This document shows, in pieces, positions 30,926 to 41,506 of a stretch of DNA of 64,000 bases. The number at the start of each line of letters is the position of its first letter. Position 1 is the first letter of the stretch. The position numbers and the translations under genes are program-made. Under the pieces are notes generated by a model, which did no database searches, was not told the DNA's origin, and saw only the letters and a program-made list of their open reading frames with translations. The stretch is from contig CM060734.1 in NCBI GenBank assembly GCA_030704615.1, positions 10,728,001-10,792,000 on the forward strand, in the 5' to 3' direction. This stretch comes from Takakia lepidozioides. Taxonomy: Eukaryota; Streptophyta; Takakiopsida; Takakiales; Takakiaceae.

Positions 30926-32089
30926 TTACGCTTCCTTCGGGAGGCATCAAATATTATTATATTTGTCTTGCATTCTAAAATTCATGAACAAGTAAAAAGT
31001 TATCCATGTCTTCGGTGATTGTTTGTTCGACTCTTTGCATTTTATTGGAGTATGCATATGCATCCAGAGAGTTGCGACAACAAAGCATGACTTATTTCTT
31101 ACAAAATTATCAAACCTCCAATAACGATATGTTGGAGATGGTTTCGGGACCTGTGAGAGGGTGTCTGGAACGTGCTGGCAAAGTTTGGAAGCTAACAAAA
31201 ATGATTTGGATGGGCAACCATCCGTTCACCCGTTGAATGTATTTTGTTGGAGCTGCTATTGCTTTGGGACCTGTTGGACTGTGTTTCGCGTGCTCACGAT
31301 TTGTTTTTCATTCCGTTTTTGAATGGGGCGTGTAATGTAGCCGTATGCAATGTGCGTGCCAAATTTGGGAGCGATCAAAATTTATTTGGACCCAAAACCA
31401 CGGTTTCTTCCCTGTTTTGCACTCCAAACTTGATTTGTGTTCTACTTCATGCACTCTTCATAGAGAGTTCTGCAATAGCGAACGAAAGAGAAATCAAAGC
31501 CATTATCTCAATATATTCTTGGAAAGTATGGACGACATGTAATTCAAAAAAGATTTCTTGATAAAAATGTATTGCAAAAATTAAGGGTACCCCACAGATC
31601 CCGTAAAAGTGTCTAAGTCCCAGACAGTCCTCCAACAGCCTGCTCCGATGCCCCGATGGTTTTTTGTTTTTTGGGTGTTACTGCACTCACCTGTTTCCTT
31701 GTCCTTTTCCTTTGGCCTTTACTCTTCTCATTCAATTTCTCCTGAATTCCTGCTTGAGCAAGCTCTGCCGCTTTCCTGGAGTTTGCAAGTTGGAAATGGG
31801 GATCTAGAAGGTGACAATCGCGCTATATTATGTCTAGCAAATTATTTGCAAAGACGAATATTAGTTTGGTCAAATACAACAAAAACAGTTATGTTATCAG
31901 CAGGTGATGAGTTGGTTTCGCAAACCCACTTCAAATACTTTATCTACTTTTCCTACTTTATCAAGTAAAAGTGGTCATTACGAGCCAATCATCTCTCATC
32001 TCTCAACATCGAGTCCCATATGTGAGGATATGTCAAACAGTGATCCCAACACATACTCAAAATGACACCCATCAAAGCTGTAATCGCAA
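30926..32089. other. No gene; carries the second copy of the 9195 repeat
   Basis: The region 31573-31640 repeats 9195-9277 (GCAAAAATTAAGGGTACC ... GTCTAAGTCCCAGACA). The remainder has only short, unrecognised open frames on both strands. Confidence 0.55.
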
Positions 32090-32581
32090 TTGTTTAGATG
32101 TACAAACATTGCAAACCATTTGACAAGTACTAATTTCCAATTATCTATAGACAATAGTGAATGTATGAACGTTCATACTAAACCAATACGTTTTAAATGG
32201 TTATCTATTCATGATACTATCATGTTTAATTTAATGGAAAATTATCCTTCTTCCACTCTCGAACACATAGCAGAAAGTTTTGCAAGACAACAAATGAATT
32301 TACAACTATCATTCTCTCAAATCTACTCTCACTTAAAGTATATCATCCAAAAACGAAGAAATGCTGCAAAACATATTGACAGTTCAATAATACAACTTGA
32401 CAATATTCCAAACAATGTACAACCAAGTAACAAAACTTTGCCTCCACTCCAATTTCATTCTCAAATGTTGAGGAAGAAATTAATTCGAACTCATCAGATA
32501 ATCATAAATACCAACAGATGCCCACAACATTCCCTATCCCCTCGCCATTCCTCACATTCACATCAACACTACCGAATGTAA
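32090..32581 (+). pseudogene. SANT/HTH-like N-terminal segment
   Basis: FKWLSIHDTIMFNLMENYPS, then LEHIAESFARQQ and FSQIYSHLKYIIQKRRN, give the W-spaced three-helix pattern of Myb/SANT DNA-binding folds. The frame ends at 32581, but protein-like text continues in another frame from about 32530 (IPHIHINTTECNPDKDIA). The assignment is by helix pattern only. Confidence 0.35.
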
Positions 32582-33512
32582 CCCTGATAAAGACATTGCC
32601 CACGACTCCCCCTTAATCTGTCAGGGCCCTCAGCGATCAAAAATCTATGCCCACAACGGCCGATACATTGGCCTCATCCCCAATGATCGGCTAGCGTGGC
32701 TCTAGCATAAATACTCTACTCCTAACCCAGAGGCATATCAGATACTGCCACCCAGACAAGATTTCGCTACTGAAATCTGTTGGCTATTAGACCGCTATCT
32801 TAAAGACATCCCCTCCAAAAAACCCCGCGTTCAATCCAAACTAATACATGCACACACTCACAGTACTGTCCCAAGAGAACTGTCTAGCCTCCTAATCTCC
32901 TCTTTCCAACTTACTCACTCCTACTACTCTAGCCCACTCACGTGCCCCATGGAACTTACCTCATATGCTAGCCCACACCATAGAGATTGCATCTTTGGCG
33001 CCACTGGTCTTGCCACCCAGCATAGGTGGTCCGGTCGCGGCTTTGCTCACCCTCCTGATTCCCAAATACAAGAAGCCCTCCAATGGGCTCGTACTGCTGC
33101 CCACTCATCCCTCTCTGCCTATACTATTCTCCTACTTACACAGCAAAGGCCTTCAGACAACCCCCACCCCCTTCTACAACTCCCCCATGGCGTCACCTTT
33201 GAACCAAACCAGCTACTACATGAACACAACCTCCCCTCCCCTAAATACCTTCGACGCTTAGAACCCACCACTACGTCACTGCTACTTGTCCAACACACCC
33301 ATCCCACCTCCACGTCCATTACCCTCCCATTTACCTTACACCACTTACTTGTACGCATATGGGGGATGAAAGTCTCCATTACCCCCCAACACACATCATC
33401 TTCCCACTACATATTGCTCCTTACCCACCCTGTTTCCCAGAGTCAACCCAAGCAAGGCTTGGATAAGGGCGCTACCGCGCCCTCCTCCTGCCCCTCTCCC
33501 ACCCCCTACTGA
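32530..33512 (+). pseudogene. Methyltransferase-like segment
   Basis: The frame runs with one TAG at 32703-32705. Downstream of ATG 32949 it reads DCIFGATGLATQHRWSGRGF, then AHPPDSQIQEALQWARTAA, then TILLL. That order resembles Dam-like adenine methyltransferase modules found in phages and some retroelements: D-x-F-G-A, W-x-G, then a D/N-P-P-Y-type catalytic word, an amphipathic helix, and a hydrophobic strand. Here the catalytic word is HPPD, so activity is unlikely. Alternatively it may be the related non-catalytic segment of DIRS-type ORFs. Confidence 0.35.
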
Positions 33513-33529
33513 CCCACCGGTCTCACATC

Positions 33530-33960
33530 TATGTCTGCCACTCAAATTCTCTCCCTCGCACTCCCACTATACAGATGGCTCCCAATCCGGCTCTAACGCT
33601 GGCTACGGTGTTTTTCACGCTGCTAATAACCGTGGGGTAGCTCTTAGACTTCCAGGCCTAGCCACTATATTACGCGCTGAGCTTATGGCAATCTTTGAAG
33701 CACTCTCCTAGCTACCCTCCTTCTCCCCCCCCCCATACTATATTTTCACAGACAGCCTTACCTCACTATTTCTTCTTCGCAACCACCTCTCTAGCCCCTC
33801 CTGCCACCTTCACCACCCAGACCGGAACCTCATTGCAGTTATCAATAACCGTGCGGCTTTCATTAATCACCCCATACACTTCTCAAAATTCGCTCCCACA
33901 CTGGTATCACCGGTAACAAAAATGCAGACCTCCTCGCCCAGGCAGGGGCCGCCCAATCCC
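33530..33960 (+). pseudogene. RNase H domain of the C-rich unit
   Basis: The catalytic carboxylates are all present in order, over shifted frames: HYTDGSQSGSNAGYGVF (first Asp), LRAELMAIFEAL (Glu), YYIFTDSLTSLFLL (second Asp), and HTGITGNKNADLLAQAG (last Asp, 33897-33945). A TAG at 33708-33710 interrupts the chain after the Glu. It degrades RNA in RNA-DNA hybrids in functional elements. The spacing is normal for RNase H1-type domains in LINEs. Confidence 0.8.
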
Positions 33961-34202
33961 CAATGGATCCCACGGTCGACCCCATCCATATTGCTCACAC
34001 TCACCCATTCTGGCTAATTCACCCAGTACCAGGACCCCCTACTACCAAGCCCATACGTAACCTAAAATCCACTCTCACATGCGAAGCACACAAACAAGCC
34101 TCATCCTCTACCAGCCATACCAAAGCCCATATCCAAAAAATGGACACAATCTACAATTCTTCACCACAAATTATCAAACTACTTCTGGCACACCAAAACT
34201 GT

Positions 34203-34911
34203 CACTGACGCGCAAATCCGACAAACACTCAAATTTCGTTACGCCCAATACATGGGACACCAACGCAAGCACATATTCTGACCGCGCCTATTCCCTTCCC
34301 CCAACTGTCCGTTATGCTCACATACACATACAGTACGTGACACCTGGCCCCACCTCCTTAGTCAATGTACTCACCCCGTTATACATGGTCTCCGCGTCAC
34401 TCGCCATAATCACGTTGTTTGGCACATCCATAAACTTCTCATGTCCAGATCAGAAACCAGATGGTTCTCACTCATCAATGCTGGTACCTACCAAGGCCGA
34501 CCCCCTGACCACACTGTCCCTCACTGGATACTTCCGTGTACTTGTCATCACTCACCCTGTACCTGTCCTTCTCGGTTTTGCCCGGATATCCTACTTGTCC
34601 ATGGCTTACCTATCAATGCCCCTCTACCCACTTCCCCTTCCCCAGAATTAACCATTCATTTTGTTGAATTCACATACTGTAATGACCGATACCCAGCCCC
34701 CCCCATCCTAGAGAAACGACAAAAATATGCCCCCCTCATCCTCGCCATCCGCCAACGTGGATGGCGCACCGGCCCCCTATCAGTTATCACAGCCGGTACT
34801 AGAGGTGGGATTCATACCGCCAGTATAAACGCACTACATGACAATCTTAAAATCCCTATCCCCCCGATCCACAAATGCTTTAAAGCCATCCACCTCACTG
34901 CGATCCGCTAG
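34203..34911 (+). pseudogene. Cys/His cluster and PD-(D/E)XK-like nuclease
   Basis: One frame, broken only by TGA at 34270-34272, carries CPLCSHTHTVRDTWPHLLSQC (C-x2-C ... H-x4-C) and RVTRHNHVVWHIHKLL. After a Cys-rich spacer it continues with FCPDILLVHGLP, then HFVEFTYCNDRY and LEKRQKYAPLILAIRQRGW, and ends with VITAGTRGGI. P-D ... E-x-T ... K-x-x-K-Y is the pattern of the restriction-like endonuclease at the C-terminus of several non-LTR element families. The zinc cluster just before it fits that arrangement. Confidence 0.6.
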
Positions 34912-35527
34912 CCTCTCATGAATGCAATGAAGAACAGTTAATGCACCCTAACCACTGTAATGCTAACTATCCTAGCCAGCCATGACAATTTCTCCCAAAA
35001 ACTGGAGCTTCAGTGTGCTTCCTTAAATTCTCACTTCCAAAGTCATGGTTCTCCCTAGCCACCTCCACTATCTCCCGCTAACCAGAAGAAGAGGGATATT
35101 CTCACCAAAAACTTCTTTCTAACCCAAGCCCCACTTGCCTGTGCAATTACAGTTTACTACACCTACAGCTCCTATAGTCGACAACATCAACTAGCCCTGG
35201 CTGGAAAACTAACTCAGCCGCCATAGCAGATACTAACTAAGGAACATGAAAGTAAATCGCAGCCAAAAACTAAGGCACGCAGTCTGATGTCTGCTCCAGA
35301 ATACAAAGTGTCAGCAGCTCGCCATGCCTATGCTTGCATGAAGAATGCCGCAACTCATAAATCCCGCCGATCCAGGGCACAGGGATGTTCGGCGGATGGA
35401 TGCTTTCATCCAATGAGCCATAATTCATCCATCATGGTCATTCATCCAACTACTTAAATGTTGTAAAATCTTAAGTACTTAGCCCCATCAAACAGCTGCA
35501 GAAAAATAAAAAGGCCACATATTCACA
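34912..35527. other. No gene recognised
   Basis: Non-coding. The composition changes from C-rich to mixed at about 35000, probably marking the end of the preceding unit. Words of the type TTCATCCA recur at about 35405-35450. Confidence 0.5.
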
Positions 35528-36151
35528 CTACATATGTGGTGTGGCTCCCCTTTTTAAGTGTCTGCGTCCCTGCAGACCATTTTCTTCCAAGTCCAGAGCA
35601 GATTCATCTTGTGGCCCTGCATACCATACCTTCTTTCTCTTCTTATAGTTCATGGCAGGTTGGTCCGGACCTCTCTTCAGCTGTGTGATCTCAAATTCGC
35701 CCACATCTGGTCCTATTTTGATGTCAACTCTCCTCGTACCAAATAGCAGGTCAGATCTGGATTTTTCCGTTACCTCCCATGCAATCCATCGTTCCCAATT
35801 TCTGATGTTGCACCCTGGCAACCCTGGTTTTGCTCCATGTGCATCATGGCTGAAGCCTTTCAACTTGAAATCAGTTGTCAATCCAGCCACCTTTTGACCC
35901 TCGTGCTCAATCATGATGGTGCCAACACCCATTGGGTACAGTTCCAGTTCCTCCCCATGGGGACCAGCCTTATGCCCATGATCACTGTCAACATTTTTTA
36001 TTTCCATCAATGCTTGCAGGTCTGAGTCACACAAAGGGGCCTGGCTGCATCCCCATAAATGCACCATGCTCCCTTTTCTTCTTGAATTTGCATTGACCAT
36101 TTGTAACACTAGCCCTCTCGGGTCCCATGCTTTCTCTTGGTGACAATTCAA
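35528..36151 (-). CDS. Unrecognised 207-residue ORF
   Basis: An uninterrupted minus-strand frame with balanced amino-acid use: HGEELELYPMGVGTIMIEH, DFKLKGFSHDAHGAKPGLPG, NWERWIAWEVTEKSRSDLL and TRRVDIKIGPDVGEFEITQL. It is hydrophilic, with no signal peptide or membrane segment. The word MGVGTIMIEHEGQ could suggest a beta-rich or protease-like fold, but no catalytic motif is certain. It abuts a gypsy integrase fragment on the other strand, which makes a transposon origin likely. I do not recognise it. Confidence 0.4.
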   Translation of the reverse strand: MNCHQEKAWDPRGLVLQMVNANSRRKGSMVHLWGCSQAPLCDSDLQALMEIKNVDSDHGHKAGPHGEELELYPMGVGTIMIEHEGQKVAGLTTDFKLKGFSHDAHGAKPGLPGCNIRNWERWIAWEVTEKSRSDLLFGTRRVDIKIGPDVGEFEITQLKRGPDQPAMNYKKRKKVWYAGPQDESALDLEENGLQGRRHLKRGATPHM

Positions 36152-36350
36152 TATCTGATTTGTGCTCAGTGTGATGTCTGCCAGAGAATGGGACTAGTAG
36201 AAAGAACTGGAAAAGGAGCGATGCACCCAATACTACCAACAGAACCATTTCAACGTTGGGGACTAGACTTTGTGGGACCCATTAAACCTCCAGCGAGGTA
36301 CACACAGAACCAATACATTTTCATATCCACTGATTACACTATCAAGTGAT
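36137..36350 (+). pseudogene. Ty3/gypsy integrase fragment (zinc finger and core start)
   Basis: CDVCQRMGLVERTGKG gives the Cys pair of the integrase HHCC finger. FQRWGLDFVGPIKPP carries the first catalytic Asp, followed by QYIFISTDYTIK. The fragment stops at 36350 (TGA) and is followed, out of normal order, by RNase H of another copy. Confidence 0.85.
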
Positions 36351-36381
36351 TTCTTCATTGCAGTCATGAAAGGCTAGAGGC

Positions 36382-38430
36382 TTGCATGGGTCACTGATTT
36401 GTCCCGATTTGTGTCAAGTTGTAGGAGGTAAGGAGCATGTGATAGCTTATGCATCCCGATGTCTAGATCATCATGAACGGAATTATTCCATATACGATAA
36501 GGAGGATCTAGCCTTGGTCTTTGGTGTGAAGCATTCCAGGCAATATTTACATGGCAGCCGGTTTGTGGTGGAGACTGATCACCTTCCACTCAAGGCTCTT
36601 GTTAAGCCAAGGGAGCTTCATGGCAGACTTGCTAGATGAGCTATGTACCTAGTACATCTATGTACTATAGTCTATAAGAAGGGCATGGCCGAAAAACGCA
36701 AATGCTGATGCATTTACACGGGTTGATCCTCCTGTCAACAGACCTATGCTCACCTTAGATGACATTGCTGCTGCTGATGCAACCCCTCCTCCTGATCCAG
36801 CTCCTCTTCTCAACCTCTTTTGTGCCGATCAACACCCATTGGCCTTGGATTCGAATGGCATCTTGGCTGCTTGGGGCTGGTCTAGCCTTCTTGATGATCC
36901 TGGTTGATTTATTCATGTGTTAGTATGTGTGGTGGATTTATCGCTTAAGACAGAATTTGGATAGTTTGGTGGAAGTTCCTTGTTGTGTTCCAGCCCTTCT
37001 TTTTCTAGACTCTCGAGTTTGTTGTGATTCAGCTGCTGCACTCCGGTGTGACTATTGGCTTGAGCCTCAAGGCCTGATTTGGCTGTCCATGAGTAGTAAC
37101 AAATGAGGTGAAGGTATCCCTGGCTGGAGATCATAGGTGCAGGCACTCCAGACCACCTTATCTAAAGCCCATTGTCTATCTCTTATGTCCAGTGCAGTCA
37201 TGGATGATCAGCTACATGCTGCGCTACTCCAGCGATGCCAATCAAGGCGTTTGCCAGCTGGCCTTTCCGAGTCCTTGCGTAAACAAATTCTCTATTATGT
37301 GTCTACTCACCGTTTTATGGGTGATAAGCTGTTTAATGAGCTCACTCGAGGGGGAGTGCCATGCTATTTGGAGGTGCCACCACGGAGCCAGCTGAATGCT
37401 TTATTGGAGCGTTTCCATTGTTCCTTGTATGCCAGTCACTTTGGTATAAAAAAAACCGTGGTCCGCATCCAAAAGATTTACTATTGGCTGGGAATTCACC
37501 GGGATGTCACGGAGTTCATCTCTAAGTGTGAAGGTTGTCGTGCTAACATTGCTCTCCCTAGGGCCCGGATCTTGTATGAGCTGCAGCCTTTGCCTGTCAC
37601 CCATGCTTTTACTCGTGTTGGCATTGACTTGGTAGGACCCCTCACACTCACATCAAAGGGTCGAAGCTACCTTTGTGTTGCTACCGACTACTTGACTAAG
37701 TGGGTAGAAGTCCGGCCTGTGCGTTCCAAGGCTAGTGATGCACTGTAGCTCAGTTCTTCTTCAATGAGATCATTATGCTCGGGAGATACTAACGGATCAG
37801 GGCAAGGAGTTTTGTAACCAGCTCCTCACGGTGGTATGCTTCAATTTGGGTGTCAAGCATTCTACCACATCCCCATACCATCCCCAGACCAATGGCCTCA
37901 CGGAACGCTTCAACCAAACTCTTTGCCGAATGTTGGAGAAGAATGGCGCACTTACTAGGGAGTGGGATACTTTTCTTCCCCCTATTCTCTTTGCTTATCG
38001 CACCGCCGTGCATGCTAGCACTAAGAAGACTCTTTTAAAGTTGTTGTATGGTCGCAAGTGTGTTTCTCCTTTGCATTCTACCCCTCTTATCTCTACTGTT
38101 GCTGATCCGGTTGATCTTGATACCTTTGTTGAGGATCTTCATGCTTGGCATGCGGTGTCTATCCATGATGCCAAGACGAACATTGGTAAGGCTCAGCTAA
38201 CCCAGGCCCGCAATTTTAACAAGTGTGTCAAGTATTCTAGCCTGTTTTAGGTGGGACAGACTGTGTGCGTTCGGTTGCAGCATGACAAGCATGCATGCAA
38301 ATCTAAGCTCAAGATCGACGGTCCACACTTGATCTATCAGATTTTACGTGGGCGATGTGCTCTCCTTCTTCCACAAGGGCCCAATAGTGAAGTGCGTGAG
38401 AACCAGTCTCTCTGACAGATTTGGTGCATT
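36382..38430 (+). mobile_element. Ty3/gypsy RNase H-integrase tract
   Basis: RNase H remnant at 36420-36640 (VIAYASRCLDHHERNY, LALVFGVKHSRQYL, VVETDHLPLKALV) leads through a decayed spacer to integrase at 37137-38430. That integrase reads HCSLYASHFGIKKT, CEGCRANIA, VGIDLVGPL with the first Asp, a shifted TDQGKEFCNQ-type second Asp at about 37795, and TNGLTERFNQTLC with the Glu. It ends with GQTVCVRLQ and LKIDGPHLIY. There are several frame changes (37746, 37830, 38248). The same family as the remnant at 3.5-4.8 kb is indicated by the shared C-terminal words. Confidence 0.85.
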
Positions 38431-38820
38431 CCGAATTGGTCTTTGATCTTACATGCATCAATGTGGAGAGACGTACGGTGGGGTGATGTCTTGATCTTCT
38501 TAGCCGATCTACTTCAGCTTGATCCTCTTGTCTTTAGTGGCTTAGTCTTAGATTGCGGATTGTGACTTTCATGGCCTTATGGCTTGCCCATTCTAGGACC
38601 TAAAACATTTGTAGTCTTATGATATATCACCACCTATACTCCTTGCACGGTTTTCCTAGCCAAGGGTTTTGTCCTCGGCCCAATTTGCAGGTGCCAGGTT
38701 TTCCCTTGGTAGGTTGTTCACCCAGTAGCGGAGGGTGATTTTATCAGCATATTTACTTATTATTTCTTATTATTTTACTTCGCGGAGCTCAGGATTTTTC
38801 GTGGGGGGTAGGCTCACAGA
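38431..38820 (+). other. 3' non-coding region before the LTR
   Basis: Lies between the integrase end and the LTR. It includes a G-rich tract GTGGGGGGTAGG just before the LTR start, which can serve as the polypurine tract. The phrase AGCCAAGGGTTTTGTCC has a looser counterpart beside the first gypsy remnant (about 3340-3360 on the other strand). There is no gene here. Confidence 0.5.
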
Positions 38821-39288
38821 TGTGATGCCCGAACTCTCCTCATCACTAATTCTGCTTATTCATCCATGCGGCGATACTCATTCATCGTATAATTTTTTTT
38901 GGCTTAAGTACCGTTAAACCGTTACAATGATAGCGTAGCTAGGGTTAGTTAATGATGGTGGCCGCATCTTGGCCATCCATTAGATCTAGGGTTGTGGAAA
39001 GGCGCAGCGGGCTCAGCCTGTTATGCCTCGCCACGCGGCATGCAGCAAGGGCTAGGGTTTTCGTATATAAGCGGCGGGCCTGACACAAGGTGTGAGGGCT
39101 TGTGTAATCTGGTGTATGTATGTGTAAAGGTGTTCCATTTGCATACGTGTGAGAGATTTTCTGTCAGTTGGCTCGCAAAGATCCTCCTCTCGCGTGAACG
39201 CAAGCTCCTCTTTGCTCGCCCCTGGTCATTTTGTTCAATACTTGAGAGGATAGGCGATTATTCCTCTATCTTGTTTTAAGGCTTCACA
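38821..39288 (+). repeat. 3' LTR of the plus-strand Ty3/gypsy element
   Basis: Starts TGTGATGCCC and ends GGCTTCACA, giving TGTGA...TCACA inverted ends. The TGTGATG start is common in plant chromovirus-type LTRs. A TATATAAG box lies at 39063-39070. A G-rich tract precedes the start. The 5' LTR was not found in the window. Confidence 0.72.
39063..39070 (+). promoter_or_regulatory. TATA box of the LTR
   Basis: CGTATATAAGCGGCGGGCC, the best TATA signal in the LTR, about 240 bases after its start, in the expected U3/R position. Confidence 0.5.
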
Positions 39289-40609
39289 GGTTGGTTGCCA
39301 CCATTAGTTTTGAGCATATAAGTTGTACAAATATCACCCAATCAAATTTATTAATGACAATCACACCAATTCCTTTTTAGAGGACATACAATCCTACCAC
39401 CAGTCAGTAGCTCAGTTTCATAGTGCACAGTGCCACCCAGATGAATCTGGGGTCAACTCCTGCTACATTGTTGTGTGTGGCCCCTTCCCTTGGGGGGTGT
39501 CCCATCAGCAAGTCTTCCCGGCAAGGCTATTGTGAAAGAGGTTATTTTCTGCTTTCACTATAATAATTACAGGGCCTGATTTGTGAGCTGTCGCTCCCAA
39601 GTGTTTCACTCTCTTAAAAAAAAGAGAAAAAAAAGAAAAAGAAGAAGAAAAAGAATCCTTCCTAGATCAATTTTGTCTTCCTCGCTAGCTACTACAAATA
39701 CCCCAAATACAGTGTCCAAGATGAAAAGGGGGAGAAACATTCCAACTGTCAGTTTGAAACAATTGTGGGAAGATGTGCCCCATGTTGCCTCCAAGTACAA
39801 AAGTCCAAGAGCAAACAATTATGGACAGTAATGACCAAAACATAAGGAATGAACCAAAAAGAAAAGAAATTCAACCACATTAAGCAGTGACATTGTCAAT
39901 TGGCATTACCATAACAAGGAGAACCGAAATGTGCCAGCTGAAAATGTTGACTGAAACCATGCCTAGTAGTCCACACACTTAGTCTTTCATTTGTTGGGCA
40001 AAAGAAACCAAGCATTTTCAGATTGCTTCCATGATTGACATCGCAACTGCATAACATACCTACCTTTCAATGTGCAACACTGTCGATTATTCAAAGATCT
40101 AGCTGAATCATGGAGCCAATTCTACAATAATGAACATCTAACTATAGCCAAACTTACAGGTGAATGCAAGGTGCTATCTACGGCAAGACCTAGGTGGAAA
40201 TGGAACATGCTTGATTACTGAACCTAGTGTGGCAAAAATGATGACTTAGCAATAACCATTTCACCTGCCATGCTATTCACTTATGAAGCTGACCCTACTT
40301 TTCTAAAGCAGGAGAGCCTACAAGGTCACATTGGTCCTGGGACGCTGCCCAACTGTGTATGAGGAGGGATGAAGGTTTCCTTTTGTGTGGAGCTGAAGAA
40401 GGTAGTTCTGGGCTAAAGAATACAAATTTACAACAGAGTTATGCTAAATGTGTTGGTCTACATTACCAATGTTCCCTTATTCTAAATGTCCCAAACTCTA
40501 CTACAAAGATGGGGTGAGTGAACTTCCAACCCTAGCTTGAACCTTCAATTGAAGATGATTTAGCATTTTAACCTGAAGGTGAGGCACTAGGGTGGAAGTG
40601 GACTTGCTG
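39289..40609. other. 3' flank of BIG, no gene
   Basis: A purine-only tract at about 39617-39655 (AAAAAGAGAAAAAAAAG-type) explains the Lys/Arg-rich open frame there. The part nearest 40609 should include the 3' untranslated region of BIG. No clear polyadenylation signal can be singled out. Confidence 0.5.
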
Positions 40610-41506
40610 TTATCTACCAGCGAGGGCTTCCCTTACAAAGTTGTCACATGAAGGACAGCCCGCACTCAGTGCATCCCCCAAGGCACCCATCACATCCAAA
40701 GCCTCTTGCACATCGCCTGCACCTTGCATCTCCTCCAGCCACTCCAGGATCTCCTTGGAAAACCCAAGCATCGCACTCACATCATGCAGTTTCTCCTTCA
40801 CCGTTGCCTCCCATGGCTCAATTCCGATCTGGCTAGCAAAGCCTTCCTCTTTACTACCCTCAATAATGTCTAGCTTTACCTCTCTGGCTTTCACAGCACC
40901 ACTCTTCAGAAAGCGTTGCATCTGGTCTATTAGGCCTACATACACAAGCATGGGTTGTGCTACTGTGAACAGCTGCTCCTGACTTAATGTAACCGTATTG
41001 TTTTCGTCTTGTTGATTGCTGGCAGCTTTAGCCTCTGCCGCCGGTGATTGAATGGGTGAGAAATCCATTGAAGTTTTCGAGGAGGGAATAAGAGACGGCA
41101 GGGGCAAAGCTGGAAGCAAGGAGCGCCCATGCTTGTCTTGTACATATGCGTGGGACAATCCACGCTGCAAGAATGTGCGGCGATGATGCTGCCAGTCATC
41201 CAGGGATTGTAGCAATAGAGATTGCACTATCATAAACTGCACACTCTCCTCCAGACCTCCTCGCTGGGGTGTTGTCGGGGTGGTGGGCTTAAAGCCTGAG
41301 CCCATTTCATTAACATCAAGCGTTCCTGTCGGGGAGAGATACGAGGCCAGCATTTTGGCTTGGATGCGCCGTTGGCTGGCCCCACCTTGGTCCAGCAAGT
41401 GACGTGCCATTTGGACCATGAAGGGCAGCAATCTTGAGTTGCTCTCCCGCCCTCCACCTTTGCTATCTACACTGAAGGATGTATTTGTGGCAAATCGTCC
41501 CAACAT
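40610..41506 (-). CDS. BIG: BIG last exon and stop
   Basis: GTGCAG/ATGTTG start, TAA at 40610-40612. It reads [39 protein letters not shown] and [19 protein letters not shown]. The end FVREAL matches the known C-terminal end of plant BIG within a few residues. Confidence 0.95.
   Translation of the reverse strand: MLGRFATNTSFSVDSKGGGRESNSRLLPFMVQMARHLLDQGGASQRRIQAKMLASYLSPTGTLDVNEMGSGFKPTTPTTPQRGGLEESVQFMIVQSLLLQSLDDWQHHRRTFLQRGLSHAYVQDKHGRSLLPALPLPSLIPSSKTSMDFSPIQSPAAEAKAASNQQDENNTVTLSQEQLFTVAQPMLVYVGLIDQMQRFLKSGAVKAREVKLDIIEGSKEEGFASQIGIEPWEATVKEKLHDVSAMLGFSKEILEWLEEMQGAGDVQEALDVMGALGDALSAGCPSCDNFVREALAGR

Larger units (their letters stand above)
32090..34911 (+). mobile_element. C-rich retroelement-like unit: SANT-like, methyltransferase-like, RNase H, PD-(D/E)XK
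   Basis: A plus-strand succession of protein segments in one orientation. A helix-turn-helix/SANT-like part at 32150-32390 is followed by a long frame at about 32530-33512 with an adenine-methyltransferase-like block. Next come RNase H (33560-33950), a Cys/His cluster, and a PD-(D/E)XK-like nuclease (to TAG at 34909-34911). From about 32600 on, the plus strand is very C-rich and G-poor: 33121-33180 has 25 C and 4 G. Frames change and single stops occur (32703, 33708, 34271). No reverse transcriptase motif is visible. Affinity could be with LINEs that carry RNase H and a restriction-like nuclease, or with DIRS-type elements. The combination is not one I can name. Confidence 0.55.

Noticed and set aside
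35528-36151. Retroviral-type aspartic protease
   Set aside because: There is no D-T/S-G active-site word; the apparent similarity is limited to a few beta-strand-like residues.
36137-38430. Endogenous plant pararetrovirus
   Set aside because: An integrase with DDE residues and an LTR are present; pararetroviruses lack integrase and LTRs, so Ty3/gypsy is the better call.
39583-39831. Lys/Arg-rich 82-residue frame resembling a nuclear protein
   Set aside because: It is the translation of a purine-only tract at about 39617-39655.
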